Assembly (NCBI RefSeq): GCF_000026145.1
Contig: NC_009445.1
Coordinates: 1,612,001 to 1,676,000, forward strand
Length of the DNA: 64,000 nucleotides
From: Bradyrhizobium sp. ORS 278
Lineage (GTDB): Bacteria; Pseudomonadota; Alphaproteobacteria; Rhizobiales; Xanthobacteraceae
Direction of reading: 5' to 3'
Positions 53,142 to 62,692 of this stretch are shown here, in pieces. The first letter of the stretch is position 1. Each line of letters starts with the position of its first letter. A model generated the notes under the pieces. It did no database searches and was not told where the DNA came from. It worked only from the letters and a program-made list of their open reading frames with translations. A program made the position numbers and the translations under genes.

Positions 53142-54562
53142 TCGATGAAGAGCTGCTGCTGCGGGGCGCTGAACGCCTTCGGCAGCGGGCCCGCTTGCGG
53201 ATTTGCCGGAGCCTCCGCGCCGGCCGCGACCTGGTCGCTGCGCGCAAGCTGGTCGTTCATGCGCTGGCGCAAGGCGTCGAGAAGCGGTTCGCGCGGCACC
53301 TCGTTGTAGGCATGCTCCTGGGTCGAGCACATGCCCACGCAGCCGATCCGCATCGCCTTCACCGCATCCTTCGGCGTCGCGTTGGCGCTGCCGTGATGAC
53401 CGACCTTGTAGAAGTCGATCTTGCCCAGGATCTCCTGCGCCTTGGTGGTGAGCTGGGTGTGACCCGGCGTGCCATAGGCCCCGCCATACAGGAAGTTCTC
53501 CCAATTGCCCCATTGCGCATCGCCGGCGAACAGGAGGGTCTTGCCGCCGAAGGAGAACAGGATGACGAGGCTCTGATTGTTCAGCGTCTTGTCGGCGGCC
53601 TGGGCCTGGGCGGCCAGCACGTCGGGCTGCGCCCCCTGGAGCATGCGCAGCATGCGGTCATAGCCATAGGGCGCAAAGGCCTTGTCGTCGTAGTCCTCGC
53701 GCTTGCCGCAGAAGGCCCTCCCGAACGGCTTCAGCCGGTCCGGCGAATCGCTGCTCTCGGTCGCCCCCGCCAGATATTGCTGATTCTTGTTGGTCATCTG
53801 ACCAATCAGGGCGTCGTCGATCGGAGGGCCGAGAATCTCCGCGGTGAGACCCGCCGCCATGAGATCGGGGGGCAGCACCGGCTGATCGCCGGCCTTGTAG
53901 TAGTCATGCGCCGGCTGCGTCCCCTTGAAGCCGCCATGCAGCACATCGAGCGCCTTCTGGTTGGCGGCAATACCCGCAACCCCGAGGCCGCCCGTGATGT
54001 TCTCCGCCATGCTCAGCATCTGCTCGGCCGCGGGATCGGGCCCGGCCGCCAGCCGCGCCCGGAATTGCCGGCCGAGGTCGCCGGCCATGGCGACGAGGCT
54101 GGCCTGAAACGCTGCGGCCTTCGGATTTGCGGGGTTCTCGAACCAGGGCATCCAAACCCGCTCGACCTCGATCTGAGCAAAGATGTCGGCGCAGCTGCCG
54201 AAGCCGGAGATGTGATCGGCATGGCGATGCGTCATGATCACCAGCGCAAGCCGGTTGCCGCAGTCTTTCGCCATCTGGGTGACGGCCGCGCGCATGCTGC
54301 CGAGGTCTTTGGCGTGAACCCCGCAGTCGATCAGGATGTGGCTGATGCCGGCCGACGCTGGAACGCTCAGCAGGAAGAAGTCGCCGAACCCGATGCGGTA
54401 CATGCGCACGCGCAGCCCGCTGGCGGCCTTCACGGGGAGAGCAGGCGAGGGAGCGACGGTCGTTGCCGGCGCGGATCGTTTGCGCGTTGCTCCGGCTCGG
54501 CCGGCAGGCTTGTGCGGCCGCGGGTTGCTGGACGTCGCCAATGTCGTGCGGCTGCGTGGCAT
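53129..54562 (-). CDS. Metallo-beta-lactamase-fold hydrolase (ComEC/Rec2-like)
   Basis: About 477 residues from ATG 54562, with GGAG seven bases upstream. A basic, Pro/Ala-rich N-terminal tail of ~50 residues is followed by the MBL fold. THRHADHISGF has the HxHxDH zinc motif, LFAGDAQWGNW supplies a bridging Asp, and KVGHHGSANATP a later His. ILIDCGVHAKDLG and the overall order resemble the ComEC/Rec2 competence-type hydrolases, though no transmembrane channel is present. Related enzymes cleave phosphodiesters; the substrate here is unknown. It is the last gene of a three-gene unit, with one base between the upstream stop and its ATG region. Confidence 0.82.
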   Translation of the reverse strand: MPRSRTTLATSSNPRPHKPAGRAGATRKRSAPATTVAPSPALPVKAASGLRVRMYRIGFGDFFLLSVPASAGISHILIDCGVHAKDLGSMRAAVTQMAKDCGNRLALVIMTHRHADHISGFGSCADIFAQIEVERVWMPWFENPANPKAAAFQASLVAMAGDLGRQFRARLAAGPDPAAEQMLSMAENITGGLGVAGIAANQKALDVLHGGFKGTQPAHDYYKAGDQPVLPPDLMAAGLTAEILGPPIDDALIGQMTNKNQQYLAGATESSDSPDRLKPFGRAFCGKREDYDDKAFAPYGYDRMLRMLQGAQPDVLAAQAQAADKTLNNQSLVILFSFGGKTLLFAGDAQWGNWENFLYGGAYGTPGHTQLTTKAQEILGKIDFYKVGHHGSANATPKDAVKAMRIGCVGMCSTQEHAYNEVPREPLLDALRQRMNDQLARSDQVAAGAEAPANPQAGPLPKAFSAPQQQLFIDYIF

Positions 54563-54563
54563 G

Positions 54564-56477
54564 TCAGACTCCAGCATGGAGCAGCGCGAAGTCCAGGCGG
54601 AAGCGCTTGTCGCCATCATGTCGGCTCGGCTGCGTGGTCGCGCGCCCGCTCGCGATGTAGAAGTTGCGTACCCGTTCCTCGCGCTCCGGCCGGTAGAGTT
54701 TGGGAATGACGAAGCGCACGCGCGGGTCGGGACGCTTGTCATGCTCGGGCGGATCCTGCGCGATCAGCAGCGTAACGCCATTGCGCAACGGGAACGTGCC
54801 GGTGATGCCATGACCGAACGGCACCCGCATGGTCTGCACCAGCTCGACGACCATGCTGACATAGAGCTTGCCGTCCTTGCCGGTCGAGAACATCGGATGA
54901 AAGGAGGGGGCCTCGATCTCGCCGGCGTTCGGATCGAAGCCGAGCTTTTCGGCATGCGTCACGGCGAAGGCGCGCAGCACGTCGCCATTGTGATCCTTCT
55001 CCTCCTTGGTGAGGCCGTTCGGATCACCGAACGTCAGCCCTGGCACGCGCAGGCTGCCGCGCACGACTTTCGGCCAGAACAGCGCATCTTCAGAGAACGC
55101 CGTCGCGTTCTCGGCCACGATGCCGCGCAGCCGGAAGGCCTGCATCAGCGCGTCGCGAATGCCGTCGGGATCGTCGGGCGTATAGTCCAGATGCGCCGTC
55201 AGCAGTGCGCGCAGGAAATCGCCGAAGGTAATGTCGACGGGCGGGCAATAATCCAGGGCGCGGGCGCAGATGGTGAAGAATTCCTCCGCCGTCCGGCTCG
55301 CCTCCATCGCCAGCCGGTTCGCGAGCGGCGCCGGGAGGTCGGCCTTGTCGACGCTTCCGCCGCCGGCGCGAAAGATCCTGAACAGGTCGAATGTCCTGCG
55401 GCCGTACACAGTGAAATAGGCGTCGAAGACTGCAGCGACCAGAATCGAGCCGCGTTCGTGGGGTTCGATCTTGGTCGCGATGTCCTTCGCCCCGTCGGGC
55501 GTCGCCGGGGTCATGAGCGCGCTGCGCAGGCTGGATTGCCGCCCGGCCGCTTCGCCGAACTGAGTGGCCAGCGCGATCAGCGGATTTTCCGTGCTGAGTT
55601 GTGACTGGATCGCGGGTGTGCCTCCGGGCGCAAGCTCGGCATCGCCCCTGAGCCTGTACTCGAACAGCTTGCCGCCCGTCTTCTGCAGCGTATCAACCAG
55701 CACCTCCTCATGGGAGAAGTGCAGGAACAGCGCAGCGAGATCGGCGAACGCCTCGTGGAAGGCCGCCACATCGACGTTGGTCGGCTCCATGAAGTGCTCG
55801 CGGATGCCATCGACAATCGCATGCGTGGTCTCGTGCACGATGATGTCGTGCGACAGGCAGGTGAACACGGTCTGTCCCGGCAGGTTGCGGCCGGGATTGG
55901 TGCGGCTGGCCTTGAAATAGCCGAACAGGATGCCGTGCGCCTCCGGACTGTAGAACGCGTTGGCCTCGCACATGGCATGCGGGAACAGGCTCAGGCGTCG
56001 CGAGGCGCCGCGCGGTGCGGGCGGATGGCTGCGGTCGAGTCGCGTCCGCCAGCGCACGCGCCGCCCGAGCGCGTACTCGAAGCGCTGCAAGGTCTCGCTC
56101 GCCACGGCGTAGACCATCTGCTGATGAAACCGCGGGTCGGATTCCGACGGCGGCAGTCCATGGGTCATCAGCAGCTTGGGATCGTCGAGATTGACCGGCT
56201 TATAGAACGTCTTCTGGCTGCCATCGTAGTCGATCACCGCGAAACGTTCGCCGATCGGGCCGGGCTCGAGGCTCTCGTAGCGCACATGGGTGACCATCTG
56301 ATTGCCGACGAACTTGCCGAGGCTTGGATCGAAGGCATAAACGTTGAGTGGCCGTTCCGACGGAAACGGGATTTCCGCCGTCGAGAAGATATCATCCGGG
56401 ATCTCGCGCGCCGGCGACGCCGGGGCGTCGCTCCCCGGCGTGACGTCGTCGCATGTGAAGCGCTGTCGATGCGTCAT
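54564..56477 (-). CDS. Thermolysin-like (gluzincin) metallopeptidase, unknown role
   Basis: 637 residues. The zinc motif HETTH is at 215-219 in SHDIIVHETTHAIVDG. The third ligand is probably Glu242 in AFHEAFADLAAL, which keeps the ExxxD pattern of the M4 family. No signal peptide is visible, so it may be cytoplasmic, unlike typical secreted thermolysins. The C-terminal half (about 330-637) has no motif I recognise; it includes TFGDFLRALLTAHLDYTPDD and a FVIPKLYRPER segment. It sits between the patatin gene (21 bp upstream) and the MBL gene, so all three are probably co-transcribed. Confidence 0.75.
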   Translation of the reverse strand: MTHRQRFTCDDVTPGSDAPASPAREIPDDIFSTAEIPFPSERPLNVYAFDPSLGKFVGNQMVTHVRYESLEPGPIGERFAVIDYDGSQKTFYKPVNLDDPKLLMTHGLPPSESDPRFHQQMVYAVASETLQRFEYALGRRVRWRTRLDRSHPPAPRGASRRLSLFPHAMCEANAFYSPEAHGILFGYFKASRTNPGRNLPGQTVFTCLSHDIIVHETTHAIVDGIREHFMEPTNVDVAAFHEAFADLAALFLHFSHEEVLVDTLQKTGGKLFEYRLRGDAELAPGGTPAIQSQLSTENPLIALATQFGEAAGRQSSLRSALMTPATPDGAKDIATKIEPHERGSILVAAVFDAYFTVYGRRTFDLFRIFRAGGGSVDKADLPAPLANRLAMEASRTAEEFFTICARALDYCPPVDITFGDFLRALLTAHLDYTPDDPDGIRDALMQAFRLRGIVAENATAFSEDALFWPKVVRGSLRVPGLTFGDPNGLTKEEKDHNGDVLRAFAVTHAEKLGFDPNAGEIEAPSFHPMFSTGKDGKLYVSMVVELVQTMRVPFGHGITGTFPLRNGVTLLIAQDPPEHDKRPDPRVRFVIPKLYRPEREERVRNFYIASGRATTQPSRHDGDKRFRLDFALLHAGV

Positions 56478-56498
56478 CCTGGCCTCGTCCGGCGTCGG

Positions 56499-57656
56499 CT
56501 AGTAGCCTCCGGCAAACGGGAAGCCCGCCGGCGAGGTGATCTGGATGCCGAGCTTCTGCTGCAATGTCGCGTCGATATGGCCCCGCAGCGCCGCGTCGCA
56601 GACCGCATAGCCCCAGTTCATCAGCCGGTTCTGCACCTCCGGCGGCATCTTCTCCAGCCGGGTCGGGACGGCCGCGAGTGGTGCCGGATCGCGGTGGAGA
56701 CAGTCGAGCGGATCCTCTTTCAGCTTGTAGTCGGCAAAGCTGGTACGGATACCCCAATAGGTGCCGGTGTGGTCGCCGCGATTGTAGGCGTCGATCAACT
56801 GACGCTTGCGCAGGCTTCGGACCTGGTTGTCGATCACGCCGAGGACGCGAACCGCGTGGCGAGCCCAGTCATGATGCGGATCCTCCTCCGGCGCGATCTG
56901 CTGGCCGGCATCGCTGACGAGTAAGGTGGAGAAGCGCTTGACGGTCTCGAGGCCGAGATTGTCGTAGACGCCGCCGTCGCTGAGCACGGCGCTCGTGGTG
57001 TAGGGCGGGTGACTGAGGTCGGCGCCGTCGACCTTGCGGACCGGCTGATGGATCGGCAGGGTCAGCGGCGAGAGGATCGGCGGAAAGGCGGAGGACGCCG
57101 CGACCGCGGTCGCCAGCGTCACGTCAGGTGAATCGACCAGCCCCACGCGGTAATCGCCCATGTAGGGCCGCGAGAACCGCCACAGCACCGCCGACTGGAT
57201 GTTGGTGGCGTTGATGACGAAGCGCGGCGCCCTGCCGGTGCGGTCGTCGGGAAGGTCCGCGAGCTTGCTGCCGTTGAACAGAACCTCGTCATAGGCCGCA
57301 GCGACCCGGTCGCTGATAGTGCCGGGCAGGAAGATGCCTCCGATCACGGCGCCGATATCGACGGAGGTGTCGGCCATCTTGCGAAGCCCGTCGACGATGA
57401 TCGCGAAGTTGTCGGCCTTGCCGGCGGCGTCGAAGTGAAGGTCCTTCCAGCGCAGACCGAGATAGGCCGACGTGATCGAGCCTCCGGACACGCTCGAAAT
57501 TCGCTTGAGCCGGCTGAGCAGGCCGACCTCATTGAGGCGCCAGAGCGCGCCGATGTGAAACACCATGGCGCGGTAGCCGCCGCCGGAGAGAGACAGCGTG
57601 ACGCCGTCCTGATGCTGGCCATCGGCTTCATCAAGGTCGGTCGGCTCGATCGGCAT
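56499..57656 (-). CDS. Patatin-like phospholipase
   Basis: About 385 residues from ATG 57656, preceded by GGGGAGGAG. The glycine-rich oxyanion loop SGGGYRAMVFHIGAL is at 24-38, the nucleophile Ser57 is in SSVSGGS, and the catalytic Asp227 is in LSDGGVYDNLG. The first Gly of the usual GxSxG is Ser, as in several bacterial patatins. The family hydrolyses acyl groups of phospholipids. No signal peptide is seen. It is the first gene of the patatin-peptidase-MBL operon. Confidence 0.87.
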   Translation of the reverse strand: MPIEPTDLDEADGQHQDGVTLSLSGGGYRAMVFHIGALWRLNEVGLLSRLKRISSVSGGSITSAYLGLRWKDLHFDAAGKADNFAIIVDGLRKMADTSVDIGAVIGGIFLPGTISDRVAAAYDEVLFNGSKLADLPDDRTGRAPRFVINATNIQSAVLWRFSRPYMGDYRVGLVDSPDVTLATAVAASSAFPPILSPLTLPIHQPVRKVDGADLSHPPYTTSAVLSDGGVYDNLGLETVKRFSTLLVSDAGQQIAPEEDPHHDWARHAVRVLGVIDNQVRSLRKRQLIDAYNRGDHTGTYWGIRTSFADYKLKEDPLDCLHRDPAPLAAVPTRLEKMPPEVQNRLMNWGYAVCDAALRGHIDATLQQKLGIQITSPAGFPFAGGY

Positions 57657-57764
57657 GGCGCTCCTCCCCTTTGCCGATAGGTCGGGAGGATCGTGCACAC
57701 GTTCAACGGGATCGGAAATATTTTCGCATCCGGTGCGGAGCGCGCCGGGCAGCGCGGCGACCGG

Positions 57765-58334
57765 CTATTGATACGGGTCGTGCTCGGCGTTCGTCATGGT
57801 CTGGCGCACCCGGCGCAGGGTGATGGGCGTGCCGTCGGAGACGAACTTCAGCTCATAGGCGCGGCCGGCATCGTCCTTGGCCGTGCAGGTTACGCTGGTG
57901 ACCTTCAGCATCGCGAAATTGCCGACCTGCCGGCAGACCCCCGACGAACTCTGCGCCGCGGGCACCGGGATGCCGTCGACCTTCGGGCGGTGCTTCGAGT
58001 TGAGGAGCATGCGGTCGATCGGCAGCACGTAGACGTTCTGAACCGACCTGCGGCCATTGATCCCCGAGAAGGAAATGATGTGACTGTCGTCGTTGGGGTC
58101 GTCGAGGGCGACGGTGAAGTGGGCGCGGCCCTTTTCGCTGTGGAAGAAGGCCACCGTCTTGCACGGGAACTCGCGACCATCGACCTTCACCCCGCCGCAG
58201 CTGCCGGACATCAGAGCGTAGAGATCGATGTCGGGCCGGTCCTCCGGGGCGCTCGCAAGCTCCTGCGCGAGACACGGCAGGCTCAGGCTGACACCGAGCG
58301 CGATGGCGGCGAGGCGAAACAATGACAAGGACAT
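57765..58334 (-). CDS. Exported protein of unknown function
   Basis: 189 residues with a signal peptide (LPCLAQ end). The mature part is beta-rich with several cysteines (GSCGGVKV, FPCKTVAFF, GVCRQVG, VTCTAKD) and conserved-looking FTVALDDPNDDSHIISFSG. No family is recognised. It ends 109 bp before the patatin gene on the same strand and may or may not belong to that unit. Confidence 0.65.
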   Translation of the reverse strand: MSLSLFRLAAIALGVSLSLPCLAQELASAPEDRPDIDLYALMSGSCGGVKVDGREFPCKTVAFFHSEKGRAHFTVALDDPNDDSHIISFSGINGRRSVQNVYVLPIDRMLLNSKHRPKVDGIPVPAAQSSSGVCRQVGNFAMLKVTSVTCTAKDDAGRAYELKFVSDGTPITLRRVRQTMTNAEHDPYQ

Positions 58335-58444
58335 CCGCAGCGATCGGTCCGGGAAATGACGATGGAGGGGGTAACGACTCAGTCAAATCATGTGTCAACT
58401 TTGCGGCAAAATCAGGTCGCGCGATCGTGGGAGCCGGCTGGCGA

Positions 58445-59245
58445 TCACTTGCCTGACTGCGCCTGCACCTTCTGTTTCCAGAGCGCCCAGGCGCGGTCCA
58501 TGATCACCATGTTGACGCCGTCGGCCTTGGCCGCCTCCTCTGCGCTGAGATAGGTCACGTCAGAACCGAGGCCCAGTGCCTGGGCCTGCAGCCTCGCATT
58601 CACGTCGGTGTAATAGGCGCGGAATACGGCCGCCTGCACGGTGGGGCCGACGATGACATCGCCATGGCCGCGCATCAGGATGACAGATTTGTCGCCGAGC
58701 GCAGATGCGAGCGATTTGCCGATCGCGTTGTTGCGCACCAGCATGTCGGTGGCGCCGAATTCCTTGCCGATGTCCCACACTGGCGCGCCGTCGCCGAGAA
58801 AGGCGGCGTTGTGGTAGAGCGGCCGCAACGGCGTCCGGCTGACGCTGAAGGGCACGACGCCGGGCGAATGCGTGTGCACCACGGCCTTGACGTCCGGTCG
58901 CGCCTTGTAGACCTCGGCATGGATGAAGCGTTCGAGGAACACGGTGCGGTTCCTCGCATCGACCGGCTCGCCGTTCTCGTCGAACTCCATGATGTCATTG
59001 GCCGTGACCTGCGCCGGTGCGATCGACCGCGACATCAGGAAGTGGTGCGGGTTGGCTGGGTTGCGCGCGCTGACATGGCCGAAGGCGTCGACGACGCCGA
59101 GATCCGCGAGCACACGGCTGCCAGTGGCAATGTCCTCGAGGAGTTCGCGAGGGACGCCGGGGATGGCGTCTTGCGCGCGGGAAAGGCCTGTCGACAGAAG
59201 GAGGGCCGTGATGACGATCGCGGCGAAGCGGCTGAAGCTGGACAT
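58445..59245 (-). CDS. Exported class II aldolase/adducin-family protein
   Basis: About 266 residues from ATG 59245. A clear signal peptide (MSSFSRFAAIVITALL, cleavage near SRAQ) precedes a class II aldolase domain. Zinc ligands are in VVHTHSPGVV and a later His in LMRGHGDVIVG, and a Glu follows FLERFIHAEVYKA. Normal members (fuculose-phosphate aldolase, RhaD) are cytoplasmic, so an exported one is unusual. The substrate is unknown. The gene ends the region before the sugar-acid cluster, separated from it by a family C repeat. Confidence 0.8.
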   Translation of the reverse strand: MSSFSRFAAIVITALLLSTGLSRAQDAIPGVPRELLEDIATGSRVLADLGVVDAFGHVSARNPANPHHFLMSRSIAPAQVTANDIMEFDENGEPVDARNRTVFLERFIHAEVYKARPDVKAVVHTHSPGVVPFSVSRTPLRPLYHNAAFLGDGAPVWDIGKEFGATDMLVRNNAIGKSLASALGDKSVILMRGHGDVIVGPTVQAAVFRAYYTDVNARLQAQALGLGSDVTYLSAEEAAKADGVNMVIMDRAWALWKQKVQAQSGK

Positions 59246-59296
59246 CTGGCTCTTCCTCCCGGCCTTCGTTGTCGAGACTCGTTGCCTCAGCATACG

Positions 59297-59372
59297 CGTC
59301 ATTGCGAGCGAAGCGAAGCAATCCAGGATGGTGGACGGGCCTCTGGATTGCTTCGCTTCGCTCGCAATGACG
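59297..59372. repeat. Palindromic repeat family C, copy 2
   Basis: CGTCATTGCGAGCGAAGCGA and TCGCTTCGCTCGCAATGACG terminal arms are perfectly complementary, with AAGCAATCCAG/CTGGATTGCTT inside. It lies between the aldolase-like and galactarate dehydratase genes. Confidence 0.88.
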
Positions 59373-59423
59373 GGGATGGGTCTGCGTGACGTAACGAACA
59401 TGGCGGGGTGAGCGAGCTCCTCC

Positions 59424-60962
59424 TCAAGTCACCGGCGCGGGATTGAACAGCGTCAGGTCGTTGTGAATGCCCCACCGGTCCGACCACGGCTTGGTACGGC
59501 CGCTCGCGACATCGAGGATCAGCTTGAACAGCTCCCAGCCGGTCTCCTCGATCGTCATCTCGCCGGTGGCGATGCGGCCGGCGTCGAAGTCGATCAGGTC
59601 CTTCCAGCGCCGCGCCAGCTCGGTGCGGGTGGCGACCTTGATGACGGGCGCGGCCGCGAGGCCGTAGGGCGTGCCGCGGCCGGTGGTGAACACCTGCAAG
59701 GTCATGCCGGAGGCGAGCTGCAAGGTGCCGCAGATGAAGTCGGAGGCCGGCGTTGCCGCGAACAGCATGCCCTTCTGCTTGGCCTTCTCGCCCGGCGCCA
59801 GCACGCCATGGATCGGGCCCGAGCCCGACTTCACGATCGAGCCGAGCGACTTTTCGACGATGTTGGCGAGGCCGCCCTTCTTGTTGCCGGGCGTGGTGTT
59901 GGCGCTGCGATCGGCGCCGCCGCGCTTGAGATAAGCGTCATACCAGTCCATCTCGCGGATCAGCGCGCGGCCGACCTCCTCGTTGATGGCGCGGCGAGTC
60001 AAAAGCTGGATGGCGTCGCGGACTTCAGTGACTTCCGAGAACATCACGGTGGCGCCGGCGCGCACCAACAGATCCGCGGCGAAGCCGACCGCCGGATTGG
60101 CGGTGACGCCGGAGAACGCGTCGCTGCCGCCGCATTGCAGGCCGATGACGAGATCGGAGGCCGGGCAGGTCTGACGCGTGCGCTTGTTGAGTTCGGCAAG
60201 GCGTCTATCGGCCTGGGTCATGATGGCGTCGACGATGGCGCCGAAGCCGTCGAAGGCCTCGTCCTGCATGCGCACGATCGAGTCTTCAGTGCCTTCCGGC
60301 AGCAGCCGCTCCGGCGCGAGCTTCTCGCAGCCGAGGCCGACGACCAGGATCTCGCCGCCGAAATTCGGGTTGAGTGCGAGGTTCTGCAAGGTGCGGATCG
60401 GCACCACCGCGTCGGGCGCCGTGATCGCGACGCCGCAGCCATAGGCGTGGGTCAGTGCAACGACGTCGTCGACGTTGGGGTACTTCGGCAAGAGCTCGCT
60501 GTTGATCCGCTTGATCGCGAATTCGAGCGTCCCCTTCACACACTGGACCGAGGTCGAGATGCCCAGCACGTTGCGGGTGCCGACCGAGCCGTCGGCGTTG
60601 CGATAGCCTTCGAACGTGTAGCCGTCGAGCGGCGGCAGCGGTGCCGGGACGGCGGTGGAGATTTCGAGCTGGTCGAGCGCAGGCGCCTCAGGCATGTCGA
60701 TGCGGGCCTCGTCGACCCACTCGCCGGCGGCGATGAGCGACTTCGCGTACCCGATGATCTCGCCGTAGCGGATGATCGGCGCGCCCTCGGCGATGTCGAC
60801 CAGTGCGGTCTTGTGGCCCTGCGGGACGAAGGTCTTCAGCGTCAGGCCGTCGGGCAGCTTGGTGCCGGCAGGCAGGCCGAAATCGTTGACCACGATCGCG
60901 ACGTTGTCGCGCGCGTTGAGCTTGATGATCCGCGGCTCCTGATTCACGACCTGCTGGTTCAT
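59424..60962 (-). CDS. garD: Galactarate/altronate dehydratase family protein
   Basis: 512 residues. An N-terminal SAF-type domain ([20 protein letters not shown]) is followed by the large UxaA/GarD catalytic domain with [46 protein letters not shown] and TTGRGTPYG. The conserved Cys and His residues are the Fe(II) ligands. It should dehydrate galactarate to 5-keto-4-deoxyglucarate. Altronate dehydratase (uxaA) is the alternative, but the neighbouring glucarate dehydratase and oxoglutarate semialdehyde dehydrogenase favour an aldarate role. Confidence 0.85.
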   Translation of the reverse strand: MNQQVVNQEPRIIKLNARDNVAIVVNDFGLPAGTKLPDGLTLKTFVPQGHKTALVDIAEGAPIIRYGEIIGYAKSLIAAGEWVDEARIDMPEAPALDQLEISTAVPAPLPPLDGYTFEGYRNADGSVGTRNVLGISTSVQCVKGTLEFAIKRINSELLPKYPNVDDVVALTHAYGCGVAITAPDAVVPIRTLQNLALNPNFGGEILVVGLGCEKLAPERLLPEGTEDSIVRMQDEAFDGFGAIVDAIMTQADRRLAELNKRTRQTCPASDLVIGLQCGGSDAFSGVTANPAVGFAADLLVRAGATVMFSEVTEVRDAIQLLTRRAINEEVGRALIREMDWYDAYLKRGGADRSANTTPGNKKGGLANIVEKSLGSIVKSGSGPIHGVLAPGEKAKQKGMLFAATPASDFICGTLQLASGMTLQVFTTGRGTPYGLAAAPVIKVATRTELARRWKDLIDFDAGRIATGEMTIEETGWELFKLILDVASGRTKPWSDRWGIHNDLTLFNPAPVT

Positions 60963-60995
60963 GCTGGCTCCGTTTCGCGTTCGGCTTCGTAGTCC

Positions 60996-61085
60996 GTAGG
61001 GTGGGCAAAGCGAAGCGTGCCCACCGTCTAGCGTCTTGGTCGACCGTCGGTGGGCACGGCGCTTGCGCGCCTTTGCCCACCCTAC
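60996..61085. repeat. Palindromic repeat family B, copy 4
   Basis: GTAGGGTGGGCAAAG ... CTTTGCCCACCCTAC element. It is followed after 13 bp by a family C copy, so the pair mirrors the C-then-B pair at 39992-40172 in the opposite orientation. Confidence 0.85.
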
Positions 61086-61098
61086 GGGTCTTCGTTTC

Positions 61099-61180
61099 CG
61101 TCATTGCAAGGAGCGAAGCGACGAAGCCATCCAGAATCTTCGATTGGCTCCTGGATTGCTTCGCTTCGCTCGCAATGACG
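61099..61180. repeat. Palindromic repeat family C, copy 3
   Basis: CGTCATTGC ... GCAATGACG with inner ATCCAG/CTGGAT arms. It lies a few bases from the end of the aldehyde dehydrogenase gene. Confidence 0.85.
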
Positions 61181-61186
61181 ACCGGC

Positions 61187-62635
61187 TCACACCGGGAAGG
61201 TGTAGGCCGTCTTCACCGTGGTGTAGAACTCGCGCGCGTAGGAGCCCTGCTCGCGGGCGCCGTAGCTCGAGCCCTTCCGGCCGCCGAACGGGACGTGGTA
61301 GTCGACGCCCGCGGTCGGCAGGTTGACCATCACCATGCCGGCCTCGCTGTTGCGCTTGAAGTGCGAGGCGTATTTCAGGCTAGTGGTGCAGACGCCGGCG
61401 GCGAGGCCGAACTCGGTGTCGTTGGAGATCGCCAGCGCCTCGTCGTAGTTCTTGGCGCGGATGACGCAGGCCACCGGGCCAAAAATCTCCTCACGCGCGA
61501 TGCGCATGTTGTTGTTGGCTTCCGTGAACAGCGCCGGCTGCATGTAGAAGCCCGGGCTCTCGCGGTTGAGCAGTTCGCCGCCCCAGGCCAGCTTGGCGCC
61601 TTCGTCCTGGCCGATCTTGAGATAGCGCTGGTCCTGCTCGAGCTGGTTGCCGTCGACCACCGGGCCGATATGCGTGCCCTGCTTGACGGCGTCATCGACC
61701 ACGAGGCCCTTCAATCGCTCGGTGAGCGCCGCGACGAACTTGTCGTGGATGCCCTCGGTCACGATCAGGCGGGAGGACGCGGTGCAGCGCTGGCCGGTCG
61801 AGAAGTAGGCGCCGTTGGCGGCGGCTTCGACCGCGACCTTGACATCGGCGTCATCGAGCACGACCAGCGGGTTCTTGCCGCCCATTTCGAGCTGGAACTT
61901 CTTCATCGGGTTCGACAGCACGCAGGCCTGCGCGATCTTGCGCCCCGTGCCGACCGAGCCGGTGAAGGAGATCGCGGCGACGTCCGGATGTTCGAGCAGG
62001 GTCTGGCCGACCACCGAGCCGGAGCCGACGACGAGGTTGAATACGCCCGCCGGAATGCCGGAGCGCGCGATGATCTCGGAGAGGGCGTGGGCCGAGCCCG
62101 GAACAAGCTCAGCCGGCTTGAACACCACGGTGTTGCCGTAGCAGAGCGCGGGAGCGATCTTCCAGGCGGGAATCGCGATCGGGAAATTCCAGGGCGTGAT
62201 CATGCCGACGACGCCGACCGCCTCGCGGGTGATCTCGACGTCGAGGCCCGGACGCACCGAGGCGCCCTTCTCACCGGTCAGGCGCAGCGCCTCGCCGGCG
62301 AAGAACGCAAAAATCTGGCCGGCGCGGGCGACCTCGCCGATGCCCTCCGGCAGCGTCTTGCCTTCCTCGCGGGCGAGCAGGCGGCCGAGCTCTTCCTTGC
62401 GCGACAGGATCTCCGCCGAGATCTTGTTGAGCGCGTCATAGCGCTCCTGCGGCGTCGAGCGCGACCAGGCGGGGAATGCGGCCTTGGCGGCGGCGATCGC
62501 CTTCTCGGTCTGCGCCTTGTCCGCCTTGGCGTATTCGCCGACGACATCATTGGTGTTGGACGGGTTGATGTTGCGGGTCACTCCGCTGCCGTCGACCCAC
62601 TCGCCGGCGATGAAATTCTTGAGGATCGCGTTCAT
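61187..62635 (-). CDS. Aldehyde dehydrogenase, probable 2,5-dioxovalerate (alpha-ketoglutarate semialdehyde) dehydrogenase
   Basis: About 482 residues from ATG 62635. ALDH catalytic residues are in LEMGGKNPLVV (Glu) and STGQRCTASSR (Cys), with PWNFPIAIPAWK and FTGSVGTGRKIA for NAD(P) binding. Between galactarate and glucarate dehydratase genes it most likely oxidises 2,5-dioxopentanoate to 2-oxoglutarate, the final step of aldarate breakdown. The adipate- or succinate-semialdehyde specificity of close relatives cannot be excluded. Confidence 0.87.
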   Translation of the reverse strand: MNAILKNFIAGEWVDGSGVTRNINPSNTNDVVGEYAKADKAQTEKAIAAAKAAFPAWSRSTPQERYDALNKISAEILSRKEELGRLLAREEGKTLPEGIGEVARAGQIFAFFAGEALRLTGEKGASVRPGLDVEITREAVGVVGMITPWNFPIAIPAWKIAPALCYGNTVVFKPAELVPGSAHALSEIIARSGIPAGVFNLVVGSGSVVGQTLLEHPDVAAISFTGSVGTGRKIAQACVLSNPMKKFQLEMGGKNPLVVLDDADVKVAVEAAANGAYFSTGQRCTASSRLIVTEGIHDKFVAALTERLKGLVVDDAVKQGTHIGPVVDGNQLEQDQRYLKIGQDEGAKLAWGGELLNRESPGFYMQPALFTEANNNMRIAREEIFGPVACVIRAKNYDEALAISNDTEFGLAAGVCTTSLKYASHFKRNSEAGMVMVNLPTAGVDYHVPFGGRKGSSYGAREQGSYAREFYTTVKTAYTFPV

Positions 62636-62692
62636 TTCAAAACTCTCCAGGCTTGCGCGACTGTGCTGGCACAATCTAGCCGATTACATCCG

